Positions 45,690-55,493 of a DNA stretch of 64,000 nt are shown piece after piece. The notes under the pieces were generated by a model that saw nothing but the letters and a program-made list of their open reading frames with translations, was not told the origin of the DNA and did not search any database. A program made the position numbers and the translations under genes. The DNA is from Periconia sp. R9002 (Eukaryota > Ascomycota > Dothideomycetes > Pleosporales > Periconiaceae): contig JAMAHW010000131.1 of NCBI GenBank assembly GCA_023627715.1, positions 1 to 64,000 of the forward strand. Direction: 5' to 3'. Position 1 is the stretch's first letter, and the number at the start of each line of letters is the position of its first letter.

Positions 45690-47159
45690 ATGGCAACGAA
45701 AAACATAAGCAACTTCGTGCACGGTCGGAACAGGGGTAATAGCCCACAGCCTGGCCCGCAGCAACGGCCATCGTCGCGGGCAGAGAGAGGTGCAAAAGCC
45801 AAAGTGCAGATTGGCGGGCAAGGCCTCAGAATGCAGCCCCGAGAGCAGCAAAATCAGGGACAGAATGGTCAGTCTGCAAACAACGCTGCCCAGATAGCTT
45901 TGCAGCCTCAGAACCCGAACCCAGGTGACTTTCAGAACCTAAGGCACGAGGGTGATAGGTATGACACGGATGCCGATAGTTTGGATACGTCTACTATGCA
46001 CGGATCCGTTATCTACGGTGGCAACAATCAACAATATGCACAGCAACCGGGCAAGAATCAGGAGGTTGAAGAGAGTGGTTCTGAAGAGGAAGAAGGATCT
46101 GACGATGAAATTGAGGAAGACGCCACCGACAACGGTGACGACCATATGAACGAGCCTGAGCACACTGGAGGCTTGTTTGATGGTGGTAACTCATACCCCA
46201 GCACTACCTCCGGTCTCCCTGATGATTTTAACAACTGGAATCCAGAAATCAAGAAAGAAGTGACCGGAGGTATCAAGCAGCCAGACACTACTAAGATACA
46301 AAACGACAAGATTTACTGGCAGCCTGGATACCAATCATCTTTTCAGCGAAAGCCACCTAATTTTGCTGCAGAAGCATCATCGAAACCAACTTTTTTCCAG
46401 CAAGGGCAAGTACTTCGTAAAAACATGAATACAGCGAATGCGACAAATGATTCTGTCAAAGGACAAATTAGCACTGCGCGCGGAAATCAGTTGCCGACAT
46501 TTGCCCAAGCAACCCGTGAGCCAGTACCCAGTGCAGCTATCGCATCCCAAAACGCACCGCCCAGCATGAAACTCCCGGAGCGTGGTTCGCTGAGAACTTT
46601 GCGACGTCCGGTGACACCTCCTGTTCAGGTATCGGCACCCACCCTCCACCAAGTGCGTACTAGTCAGACTATTGAACCTGCCTCCGTAGAGGAGACGAGA
46701 CAGGACCAGGTCGAAGATTATGATCTTCCCACTTTGTACAAAATGAGTTACGAGAGCCTGAAGAATGAGGACTTTGACAAAGTACCGCGAGGATCACCCC
46801 AAGTCCTGTCCGATGATATGCAGAAAAAACCCATCGAGGATCGCCTTCAACATGTCCATGAAAAATTGGGAGAGGAAGACAAGATCAAGTTCATTCACTC
46901 TTTGTCAATTGAGGAATGGGAGAATGCCGGCCAGTGGTTCGTGAATCGATTCAGCGAAATTGTACAGCAGACCACACAGGCTAGACAAGCCAAGCGGAAA
47001 CTTGCCCGTGAATTCGAAGATGAAGTGGAACAACGCTATCGCCATGTAGAGAAGCGACAGCAGAACGTGGAGGAGGCTCTCAGCACCATGCAAAGGCAGG
47101 GAGAAAATCTGGTTTTCCCAAGGTCTCCGCGAGCTTCCCGAGAGCCAAGAAATGTTTAA
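45690..47159 (+). CDS. ECM11-domain protein
   Basis: A single-exon protein of 489 residues. The N-terminal ~340 residues are Gln/Asn/Ser-rich and disordered, with an acidic stretch near 122-155 (EESGSEEEEGSDDEIEE). Residues ~343-478 match the Ecm11 C-terminal domain: YDLPTLYKMSYESLKNEDFD, EDKIKFIHSLSIEEWENAGQWF, and a long basic coiled coil with KRKLAREFEDEVEQRY. In yeast, Ecm11 works with Gmc2 in assembling the synaptonemal complex central element in meiosis. Fungal proteins sharing only this domain are widespread and their role outside yeast is less clear. The ATG at 45690 is the first in this frame, in good context (TCATCATGG). Domain assignment is firm; meiotic function is inference. Confidence 0.85.
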   Translation: MATKNISNFVHGRNRGNSPQPGPQQRPSSRAERGAKAKVQIGGQGLRMQPREQQNQGQNGQSANNAAQIALQPQNPNPGDFQNLRHEGDRYDTDADSLDTSTMHGSVIYGGNNQQYAQQPGKNQEVEESGSEEEEGSDDEIEEDATDNGDDHMNEPEHTGGLFDGGNSYPSTTSGLPDDFNNWNPEIKKEVTGGIKQPDTTKIQNDKIYWQPGYQSSFQRKPPNFAAEASSKPTFFQQGQVLRKNMNTANATNDSVKGQISTARGNQLPTFAQATREPVPSAAIASQNAPPSMKLPERGSLRTLRRPVTPPVQVSAPTLHQVRTSQTIEPASVEETRQDQVEDYDLPTLYKMSYESLKNEDFDKVPRGSPQVLSDDMQKKPIEDRLQHVHEKLGEEDKIKFIHSLSIEEWENAGQWFVNRFSEIVQQTTQARQAKRKLAREFEDEVEQRYRHVEKRQQNVEEALSTMQRQGENLVFPRSPRASREPRNV

Positions 47160-47452
47160 CAGCACTCGCATGGTAGTTTCGATGTTGATGGACCGAAAAA
47201 GTCGTGTGCAACTCCAAAATATATTATGGGATAATCGATTACTACATGTATGAGGATTTGGAATGCGAGGATACGATGATAATGATAGAGGAAGCGCTCA
47301 TGTTTTTATATACCCTATCTGCGAACGAGCATATGTTCTGGCGTTTTGAGCGAAAGACATTATATCGCATTCATGTTATATCTAGAGACAGTCCAAGTGT
47401 AGTATTAGGATATGGGAAACAGTAATCAATCTGTTTCAATACCGATAGTGAC

Positions 47453-48291
47453 TCAAGTGGTCTTGACTTTTCCCTCCTCCCTCTCTTTTCCGTGAGCCCA
47501 GATATACACCGCGGGGTATACAATCTCGGGGAGCAAAGTGGCAGCCATTAAAGCGACACTCCACGGGTTACCAACGTACGCCCAATTCTGCGGCGCGTTG
47601 ACGTATCTCCAGACAAACACCGCAAAAGCAGCAATGCATCCCAGGAACCGAGTGATCCTACCTCCACTGTCAGTCCGAACCTAACTTCAACACAATAGAA
47701 ATTCAAAGAAAGAAGAACACCTTACCAGATCTCGAGACTTTGCCCTTTAGTATCCCCCCTTTTCACCAGAAGATAAATCGAGGCCCATCCGATCGGCAAC
47801 TCCAACAACGTCCCACTCCAATACGCAACCACCATGTCCAAATCATCCTCCCAAATCCTACCACAAACCCTCAACAACGCCATGCCCGCCACTGTCCCTA
47901 CCACCAGAACCCCCACCATCCACCTCCGCTCCTCCCTCTTATACCCCTTCCACAGCGCCACACTCACAAACGACACATCGAACATGAACCACACCATAAA
48001 GCACGCCCGCTCGAACCGCGATTGCGGCATCACGAGCGCGTAGTAGAGCTCATACGCCATGGTCCCGGCAAGGTAGAGTGGCGTACCGGCGCAGTAGCGG
48101 TCCGAATAGGTCCGCGTCATGTAGAAAAAGTAGCAGAGCGCGTAGAGGACGCCGCAGGAAATGATGAGGAAGTCTTGGATGTAGAGGTAGGTTGGTGGCG
48201 GGTTGAGCGCGAGGTCGCAGGGTTGCGGGATTACGTGTTTGGTGGACCATGCGTGGGATAGGGCGAAGGGGGGTGGGGTTGTTGCCGACAT
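47453..48291 (-). CDS. Seven-TM protein of the PaxB/Pyr4 terpene-cyclase-like family
   Basis: A 256-residue integral membrane protein from exons 48291-47726 and 47657-47453 (68-bp intron, phase 2). About seven hydrophobic helices are visible (IQDFLIISCGVLYALCYFF; AYWSGTLLELPIGWASIYL; NPWSVALMAATLLPEIVY). The layout and acidic residues inside helices (MAYELYYALV, WFMFDVSFV, LPEIVY) resemble fungal membrane cyclases such as PaxB and Pyr4, which cyclise epoxidised meroterpenoid and indole-diterpene precursors. However, no prenyltransferase, epoxidase or backbone synthase lies near. This may instead be one of the family's orphan members of unknown function. Family placement is moderate and enzymatic role is speculative. 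Confidence 0.65.
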
Positions 48292-49142
48292 GTTTGAGGG
48301 GGGTATAGGTGGTGTTGGTTGTCGTGGGGTGAGGTTTTAAGGAAAGAGGGAAGGTGGTTTAGGAATAGGATATAACACGATAGAAGTGCGTGGGTAGGCT
48401 TGAAGGATAGGGAGTGTGTGGATTGTCGATTGATGGATCGAAGCAGAGACTTATATAGTTACATAACTTGCTTTACTAATGTTGAAAAGCAAACGCAGCC
48501 TGAGGGAAAGTGATATACCGTGAGCATCCGATATTTCCGGATGCGGCGCAGCCCATCAGGTAACTGCTATATGCTTGAGGGGCGGTGCTGTTGACTTTCT
48601 GTAAAAACCCAAGACGAGGCACGTGTCATGTGTGATGCTAGCTATTCAATACTGAGGTGTTTTTTTGTAGGTTCATATCTTGTATTTATGACGTTCTACT
48701 GGACAAAGGCTTGAAGTGAAGTTTGAGGAATGGGAGTGAAGGTGCTACGCCGCAATAGGATTGGTGAGATTGATACTGTAGAACGCGACCACCATTTGGA
48801 TCAAAAGGACAGTATTAACAACTCTGCTCCAGAATGCGTCTGCCAAGGTAAAAACCACTATGTTACTCGCATTTTTGACGCGACTCTGCTCTGTTTTTGC
48901 ACTTTTATGTCAGACAATTTTTTATTGTGTTGATTGAGAGCTATTGTTCTGGAGCACAATAGGCAGGCTGCACGTCCTCGGCCTTGGCGCGATCTACCAA
49001 AAAGTTCATAGCTCCATCAATCAATCAACCACTCACTCACTCCTCCACACGACCAAACAATCAACCATTCAATCCACCGAAACTTTATATACTTCAACCC
49101 GATTTTAAACTTAGGAAATACTCACGAATATACGCGCTCAAA
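48292..49142. promoter_or_regulatory. Divergent promoter region, PaxB-like and CDC73 genes
   Basis: 851 bp with no credible frame. The CDC73 side has a run of CAATCAAC/CACTCACTC words just before the ATG. Confidence 0.5.
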
Positions 49143-50476
49143 ATGGCAACGCAGGCGGAACTCGATGACCCGCTCTACAATCTACGCCTCACCATCATCT
49201 CCAACACTACGCCCATCCTCACCAACACCCCCGACCCTACCACGTCGAGCGACACCGAGCTCTCTCTAGCCCACGCGACACACATATCCTTCAACAATGG
49301 AACCTCACATAAGAACTTCTCACTCACGGAGCCCACGCGGTTTGCGCCCGACTCGAAACCCATCGACCTGCGCAGCATCTACTTCGCCTGGACGAACAAA
49401 GACGCGCAAATCACCGACTACCACGCGGCGGTGCAGGAACTCAACGAAGAGCTTCCCAGCGGAGCAGGCGGAAGCGTGCAGAACCTTAGTTTGGCTCAGC
49501 GTCTCGAGCTGTTCAGCTGGCTGTCGGGCGAGACGGAGGTGGCAGAGAGCATTGCGCCCGTCGAAGGAGGCAGCGCTGACCACGGCGCTGCGGGTGATGC
49601 CGCGGCGATCGCTCGAGGAGACGTGAGCGGCACCAAAGGCACCGGAGGCGCCAAAGCGGGCGAGAGCGGGAGACTGGCACAGATCTACGCCGGCGAGCGC
49701 ACAATGGGCGACCACAACTCCATCCTACGAGGCTCCAAGCCTATCGTAAGTTTCCTCCCCACCCAACCCCAAACCCCAAACAGAAAAACTAACCTCCCCA
49801 CCCTTAGGACTTCTCCCAATACCGCAAAATCGCCAGCACCTTCCTCTCCTCGCGCTCCAAACCCTCCACCAACCCAGCAACCTCCATCCCGCACAACCCC
49901 ACCCTCGTCTCCTCGCTCAAAAAACCCTCCCGCCGCATCGAACAACCCATCATCCTTCTCTCCCCCTCCGCCTCCTCCCTCCTCCGCATGTCCAACGTGA
50001 AATCCTTCCTCGAAAACGGCATCTTCATCCCGCCCAACACCACGGACGCGCAATCCACAAACTTCCTCCAAATGACGCGCACCCTCCCCTCCATCTCCTC
50101 CCAAGACCTCCGCTTCATCCTCGTCGACTCAACGTCCATGTTCAAACCGCCCTACTGGTCCCGCGTCGTTGCCATCTTTACCACGGGCCAACCGTGGCAG
50201 TTTAAGAGTTACAAGTACCCGAATCCGATTGAGCTGTTTGCGCATTATCCGGGCATTTATGTGGGGTGGGAGGGCGAGACGGAGCCGGAGAATGTGAAGG
50301 CGTGGGGGAGGGGCGTGATGCCGGTTAAGGTGGATAAGTGGATGGGGAGTGAGAAGGGGAGGTGGAGGGATCGCGAGGTGGTAGAGAGGATTTGGAGCAG
50401 GATTGAGGAGGGGATGAGGAGGGGGGGGTGGACGAGGGAGGGGCCCGGGATGGCGGTTGGGGCGGCCGCGAGGTGA
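49143..50476 (+). CDS. CDC73: RNA polymerase II accessory factor CDC73 (Paf1 complex)
   Basis: A 423-residue nuclear protein from exons 49143-49745 and 49808-50476 (62-bp GTAAGT intron, phase 0). The N-terminus (DDPLYNLRLTIISN; HISFNNGTSHKNFSLTEPTRF) and the C-terminal Ras-like domain are both typical: PIILLSPSASSLLRMSNVKSFLENG from ~248, then RFILVDSTSMFKPPYWSRVVAIF and TGQPWQFKSYKYPNPIELF. Cdc73 helps the Paf1 complex bind elongating polymerase and supports histone H2B ubiquitylation and H3 methylation. A Gly/Ala-rich segment (~140-175) separates the domains. The ATG at 49143 (AAAATGGCA) has a strong context. Family is certain. Confidence 0.95.
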
Positions 50477-51141
50477 GCGGAACAGCGCAGAGAAGAGTGG
50501 AGTGGAGCGGTGCAATGTCAAAGGTCACGCGCTCGTGTTATATGTATGCTTGTGGATGGTATTGGGAGGGAGCGTATCGTAGTCTGAGACCCTCGACCGT
50601 TTTCCATCGTTGAGGAGGTTGGGTCTCGCGAATGCGAGAAATGAAAAGAACGTATTGGACTTAGGTATCTATCAGTCTTTCTGAGAGAATAAGAACGAGA
50701 CACAGACACGCTGAAAAAGATTGGCGGAAGCAGTTGTTTTCAAAAAAACCATCAAGTTTAATTCCTTTCGTTAGCCAGGGCAAACAACAAAAACGTAGTT
50801 GGTTTGGGTTTGGGGTTAACTATTTGTTTATTGCTGGGAGGGGCACGCACCCACACCTCCGCCTCTGCCCGCCCCCCCCCCCCCCCAGGCCTTAGTATAA
50901 GTCCATGTTCATCCATTCATCACATCGTCATCGTTTTTCTAACGTATGCTAAAAAAAGACACGATGAAAATTAAATTCAAGGCAATTCTTTTGCTCGTTC
51001 TCTTCCACATCAAAGCGTTAAACATCGTAACCCTCTTCTTTCCCCTTCCCCTTCTTCCTTTACAAACCCCTAACCACACCCACACACACACACCACAATC
51101 GTTTTCTAGGGTTGCTTCCTATCCCCCATATCCCCCCCCTC
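50477..51141. other. Convergent 3' intergenic region with a poly-C tract
   Basis: 665 bp between the stops of CDC73 (+) and the low-complexity membrane protein (-). It contains a C15 run at 50872-50886 and CT-rich sequence. No gene. Confidence 0.6.
50872..50886. repeat. Poly-C tract (C15)
   Basis: Fifteen uninterrupted C in non-coding sequence, with further C-runs on its left side. Confidence 0.9.
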
Positions 51142-52899
51142 TCATCCCCCTAACCCCCTAACACACCTCCCAAGCACCCCCCAAACCCCCCTCCCAACCC
51201 CCACCACCACCCTCCTACCAAACCTAACCGGCGCGCCCAAAACCGCCAAGGCCTGCCTCACCGCATCGAGGACGTAAAACGCGAGCACGAGCACATATAC
51301 AATCGCCAGGATACGCAAAATGAGGAAGGTGAGGGTGGTTATTTGGGTGAGGGCGGTGTCGATGCGTGGGGATGGGGAGGGGGAGGTGACGAGGGTGTTT
51401 TTGGGTCTGGGGTGGGACGGAGGGATGGTTGAGGTGTGTGGATGGGGGAGGGGGGAGGGAGATGTAGGAATGGTGGTAGTACTGGTGGTAGTGGGTTTTC
51501 CGACTCGAGGGCCGTTGGGACGGAGCCAGGCGCCTACCCATTTCCGGGGTAAGATACCACCACCAGCACCGCTGTGGTTTTTCTTCGCGAGTTTGGTGGG
51601 CGTGTTTTGGTGGTGGCGATGAACGTGACGTGTTGACGAAGAGGGAAAAGACGAAGGAGAGTGCGCTGGAGGTGTCGTGGGCGCGGCGGACGACCCGGCG
51701 GACGTGTTGTGGTTGAGATTGGTGTCGGTGTAATCGAAGATAGCCTCGTCACCGCCTGGGATGGTGTCGGCGTGGTTGTTTGTACTGGTGGTGGTGGTCG
51801 TTGTGAAGGCGAATCTTGGGGATGGTTTGGGGGGACTGGGTGAACGAGATGAGGTTGGGGAGGAGGAATCGGAGAGGTGTTGATGGGAGTCTTTTCGAGG
51901 GCGGGGGTGTTGCTGTTCTGCTGGTGTCCGTGGGTTTATAGCAGAGGGGGTTGGTTTCGGCTTCAGACGGACGGTGATGGTCTTTTTGGTTGGGGTTGGC
52001 GAGGGGGTCGAGTGAGTGGCCCCTGTGTCCGCATCGCGGTGGTCTGGGTGTGCTGTGGATGGCGTAGCTGGCACGTTTCCCAGGAAAAGAGGTCGGGTTG
52101 CGTTGGCGGCATGATTTGACTGACCCATCGAGCGAGGACCGTGTACCTTGGCCGCCGTGGGTTGCTGGGGCGCCAACCACGAAGTCTGTGGGATAAGAGG
52201 GCTGATCGGGAAGGAACCTGCCGGCGACTGGGAGTATCGAGGTGCACTATTCGGCGTCATAGAATCGATGTACTGTTGAAGAGGCGTCGGTTCTGGCGGG
52301 CTTTCGTCCTTGCTAGCATACGCATAATCATACGATACGATCTTCGAAGGCACACGCACGCCAGTGCTATTGTTCCTTTCTCGAACTTGCTGCGCTTTCT
52401 CCTTGTAGATTTGGCAGGCTTCAACCTGTGCTTTGGACGGCGAAACGACTTTTGGGATCTTGGCCCGGAAAACGGGCGTCTCGAGAATGGGTTCGCGAGT
52501 GGTGGGCATTTCAACTGCGAATGCATCGCTCTTGAATGCTGGTCGCGTCTCTGTAGCGTCAGTGTGGATAGTCGTGTTCAAGTTTGATTTTCGGCTTTGT
52601 GCTTCCCGAGCAGGCTGGCTACGCTGGATTTGTAGAAAATACTCCGACGATTGTGCACGCTCGATGGGCTGCCGATGGTGTGGTGGTGGTGGCGGCGGCG
52701 TTGGAGCAGTAGTGTACGGCAAAGGATCTGATCTGGAAGTAAAGGCATGAGAACTAGCCACAGAAACATTATTTGGAGAAAGACGACCGGTCTGGGGATC
52801 TGGAAATTGAGCGGTGCTTATAGCATCGGAGGGTGAGCGGCGACGGAAAAGCATGCCATGCCGCTTCTTCGCAGGGGAGATGATAGGCTCAGCCATCAT
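51142..52899 (-). CDS. Low-complexity protein with one C-terminal TM helix
   Basis: I do not recognise this single-exon, 585-residue protein. Residues 1-~515 are Ser/Thr/Pro/His-rich and disordered, with poly-Pro (TPPPPPPHH near 67) and poly-Thr runs. A short ordered-looking island (~145-185: PVFRAKIPKVVSPSKAQVEACQIYKEKAQQVRERN) contains a basic helix. A hydrophobic helix at ~522-545 (LTFLILRILAIVYVLVLAF) is followed by a Gly/Arg/Val-rich tail of ~40 residues. This topology suggests a membrane protein with a large N-terminal region on the cytosolic side. There is no signal peptide. The start has two adjacent ATGs at 52899. Codon third positions are C-rich throughout, which supports real coding despite low complexity. 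Confidence 0.7.
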   Translation of the reverse strand: MMAEPIISPAKKRHGMLFRRRSPSDAISTAQFPDPQTGRLSPNNVSVASSHAFTSRSDPLPYTTAPTPPPPPPHHRQPIERAQSSEYFLQIQRSQPAREAQSRKSNLNTTIHTDATETRPAFKSDAFAVEMPTTREPILETPVFRAKIPKVVSPSKAQVEACQIYKEKAQQVRERNNSTGVRVPSKIVSYDYAYASKDESPPEPTPLQQYIDSMTPNSAPRYSQSPAGSFPISPLIPQTSWLAPQQPTAAKVHGPRSMGQSNHAANATRPLFLGNVPATPSTAHPDHRDADTGATHSTPSPTPTKKTITVRLKPKPTPSAINPRTPAEQQHPRPRKDSHQHLSDSSSPTSSRSPSPPKPSPRFAFTTTTTTSTNNHADTIPGGDEAIFDYTDTNLNHNTSAGSSAAPTTPPAHSPSSFPSSSTRHVHRHHQNTPTKLAKKNHSGAGGGILPRKWVGAWLRPNGPRVGKPTTTSTTTIPTSPSPLPHPHTSTIPPSHPRPKNTLVTSPSPSPRIDTALTQITTLTFLILRILAIVYVLVLAFYVLDAVRQALAVLGAPVRFGRRVVVGVGRGVWGVLGRCVRGLGG

Positions 52900-53369
52900 T
52901 TTGTCAAAATCGGATTATACTGGCTTGTTGAGAAAGTAAGTTAGACCGCGCGGTTCGCATGCACCTGTGCTTGAGATTTTTATGCTGCAAAAATTGAGGA
53001 GGGTAGGCGGAATGTAGTCGGGCGTGGGGGTATCAGAAGTGGCTGGTGGTTCAGGAATGCACATCTACGTCAGTGTAATAGAATAATTCGCTATCGCACT
53101 TACTATGCTAACACTTGTGCATCTCCTTGTATCACTGAGAATTGGTTTATTCAGAATAAACTGGCTTCCTCAAAACATAGTCCCATCCGTCCTCTATGCT
53201 GTATCAATATCAATGACCAACGCAGGGTATCTAGATGCGTACGTCATGGCCTTGACTCCGAGAAGAATCGGATCACAATAAAAATCATCTCCCGTTTCAG
53301 AGAGGAAGGTCCCACCCCCAAAATGCCAGAACGCCAAAAAAAAAACCTGTTATCTCGTGGAACCTGCGC
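52900..53369. other. Intergenic region between tandem minus-strand genes
   Basis: 470 bp: promoter of the low-complexity membrane protein and 3' flank of SEH1. No open frame of interest. Confidence 0.5.
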
Positions 53370-55102
53370 TTAATTGTCTCGCGCCGTCTCAATCTCGGCA
53401 TACTCAGCCCAGTGGCCATTGACCGCTTTCTTCCATGTTCGGATAGAGGCATCATCACCCGTAGAAACAAGCAAATCACCTATACTAGTTAGCAAATATA
53501 CATGTATGTGAAAAGGTTCGTAATCGATGCATACCCATTTGGGAGAAAGCAAGCCGCCAGACTGCTCCATGATGATTTGTAAGTTCGTCAATCAGTTTCG
53601 CCTGCTGGCGAACACGGCCAGGAGATTGCTCATTATCCTGGGCCGAATCTGGGACTTTGGAGGTCGATGCTAAGCCTTTCCCAATACCAGATGGTTGATT
53701 GCTTGCATGCCTGGCAGTCGAAGATAGCGACGTTACGCCTGCTGAATTCGACGATGAACCGGCAGCAGCCTTGTCAGAACGAACGGTTGATAGCTCATAA
53801 ATGCGGATAGCACCATCCTTGCTAGCCGTTGCTATCACATCATAACCTCTCATGGAGCCGTTTGCCCATGCAATATCACGGATGATTTGACGAGCACCCA
53901 GTAGCTCCGTGACAAGCCAGAAGCGTTTGGATCTATCTGTCCGGAAAATGTAGACTTTGTTCATAGCTGCCACTGCTAGGCCAAGGGACTTGCGGTCCAA
54001 GCCGGCCATGATTGCGGTCCAGCACGGCAGCTTTTCCTTGTGGAAGGCCACCTTGAAACCGACCTCTTCATGGCGTCCAGGGGGGTTGTCGCCGCACACC
54101 CAGCGATGGGCCAGCTCGGACCACTCATTGAGGCTGCTCTGGTCGACAGGCTCGTAGACCAAGAGCAGGCCATCGCGGGTGATGAGGGCAAGCCAGGTCT
54201 CTTGCATGATGTTTTTGAAGTCCATGGACACAAAAGGAGCATTCGTTTGCGAACCCATGTTGGTGATCAACTTGAAGCGATTGCCCGACTGGGGTACTTC
54301 GGTCACGTCCTCTTGCCAGAGCTTGCAGCGGCCATCTTCGCCAATGCTGCCAACGACCTCACCCATGAAGGGGCCATTCCATTTGACCTGAAGAGAGTTA
54401 GAAAAAAGTGCGCAGCCGTGTCGTGTTGAAGTGCATGCTGCGCCATGGTGTGCGTCATGTACTCACGTTGACTATCTCGGCATCGTGAGCCTTCCAGCTC
54501 TCGACCAATGACCAAGCATCGTCCTTTTTGTCCCAGACCTTGAGGCGATGGTCGGAGCTGGCCGTGACCATGCGGGTGCCAAAATAATTGAAGTCGACGG
54601 CGAGGACGAGATCCTGATGGCCATGAGCAAAGGTCTGAAAGTTGCGGTCCGCGGCAGCCATGATGGTTTTGGGATGGGAAGAAAAGGCGGAACGGGCCCC
54701 AAGAAAATCAGCATCCAGGGTGTCGCGCACGCGCTTTTCGAGGGCGGGAGCGCCGCCGTCGGCCAATGGTTCCTGGATCAGAGGGGCAACCAGATCGGCC
54801 TGCTCCAAGACATCCTCAAAGGTCAGGGAGATTTTATTCAGGTGGGATGGGCGGTGGAGCTGTTTGGAGGGGGAGTGGATGGGCGATAGCGAAGCATCGG
54901 ACGAAGCGGCTTGGCTGGGGAGGCGGCTAGGGGTGAGGCTCGTTAAGAAGGACGGGCGGATTAGTCGACGTGTAACGGCATCAAGATTGAGCTGGATGAC
55001 ATCGTGGCCGCCGCCCTGGCTTTGGCTTTGGTTCTGGTTTGGGTTCTGGCTCTGGCTGGGGCGCTGGCTCTTGCTATGATGGCGCTGCTGGTCTGGATCC
55101 AT
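53370..55102 (-). CDS. SEH1: Nucleoporin SEH1 (WD40), N-terminally extended model
   Basis: A WD40 protein of the Nup84/Y complex and the SEA/GATOR2 complex. Exons are 55102-54467, 54387-53535 and 53479-53370 (introns 79 and 55 bp, phases 0 and 1). From Met148 (genomic 54661) the sequence is classical Seh1: FQTFAHGHQDLVLAVDFNYFGTRM, SSDHRLKVWD, VKWNGPFMG, EDGRCKLWQED, GFKVAFHKEKLPCW, RDIAWANGSMRGYDVIATASKDG, and a last blade GDDASIRTWK. A Ser/Gln-rich insert separates the late blades. Counted from Met148 it has 385 residues, a normal length. The frame is open in phase for 147 further codons to an ATG at 55102 with good context (GAAATGG), giving 532 residues; that extension is Gln/Asn/Ser-rich, then helical. 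Which start is used is undecided. Confidence 0.93.
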
Positions 55103-55493
55103 TTCCCCTCGACTACACACACGGTAGACCAACTACCTGTAATTTATTATCCGATGCTGTTTTCTGTGGATCGTATCGGGACAAGCGGGTAAATGGTTGC
55201 ACTTTTGGGAGGCTGACTTCGGATCGATTCCGAGAGCAAAGGTGGCCCGTTGGGAACTTCAAAGCTTCCCACGTTTCGTGTGGTGAGGAACGGAGGAGAA
55301 TCTACAACTGACTACACTACACTCACTACACTCACTACACTACGGGCAAAACAAACCCATCAAACAGGCGCGCCTTCCATTTCTTGCATTGCATTGCGGC
55401 GTCGGCGTGGCTGTTTGCTTTTCCTCTTTTTTCCATTTGTTCCTTCCCTCCGTCACCATTCGCCTGGCTTGGCATCATTCTCATCAACATCAA
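55103..55493. promoter_or_regulatory. Bidirectional promoter, SEH1 and ALG7
   Basis: 391 bp between divergent starts. It holds short tandem CACTCACTA units (9 bp) at 55311-55343 and a CT-rich tract before the ALG7 ATG. Confidence 0.55.

Noticed and set aside
25282..48291. Secondary-metabolite cluster suggested by an MFS transporter and a PaxB-like protein
   Set aside because: They are more than 20 kb apart, separated by housekeeping genes, and no polyketide, peptide or terpene synthase, P450 or prenyltransferase is present.
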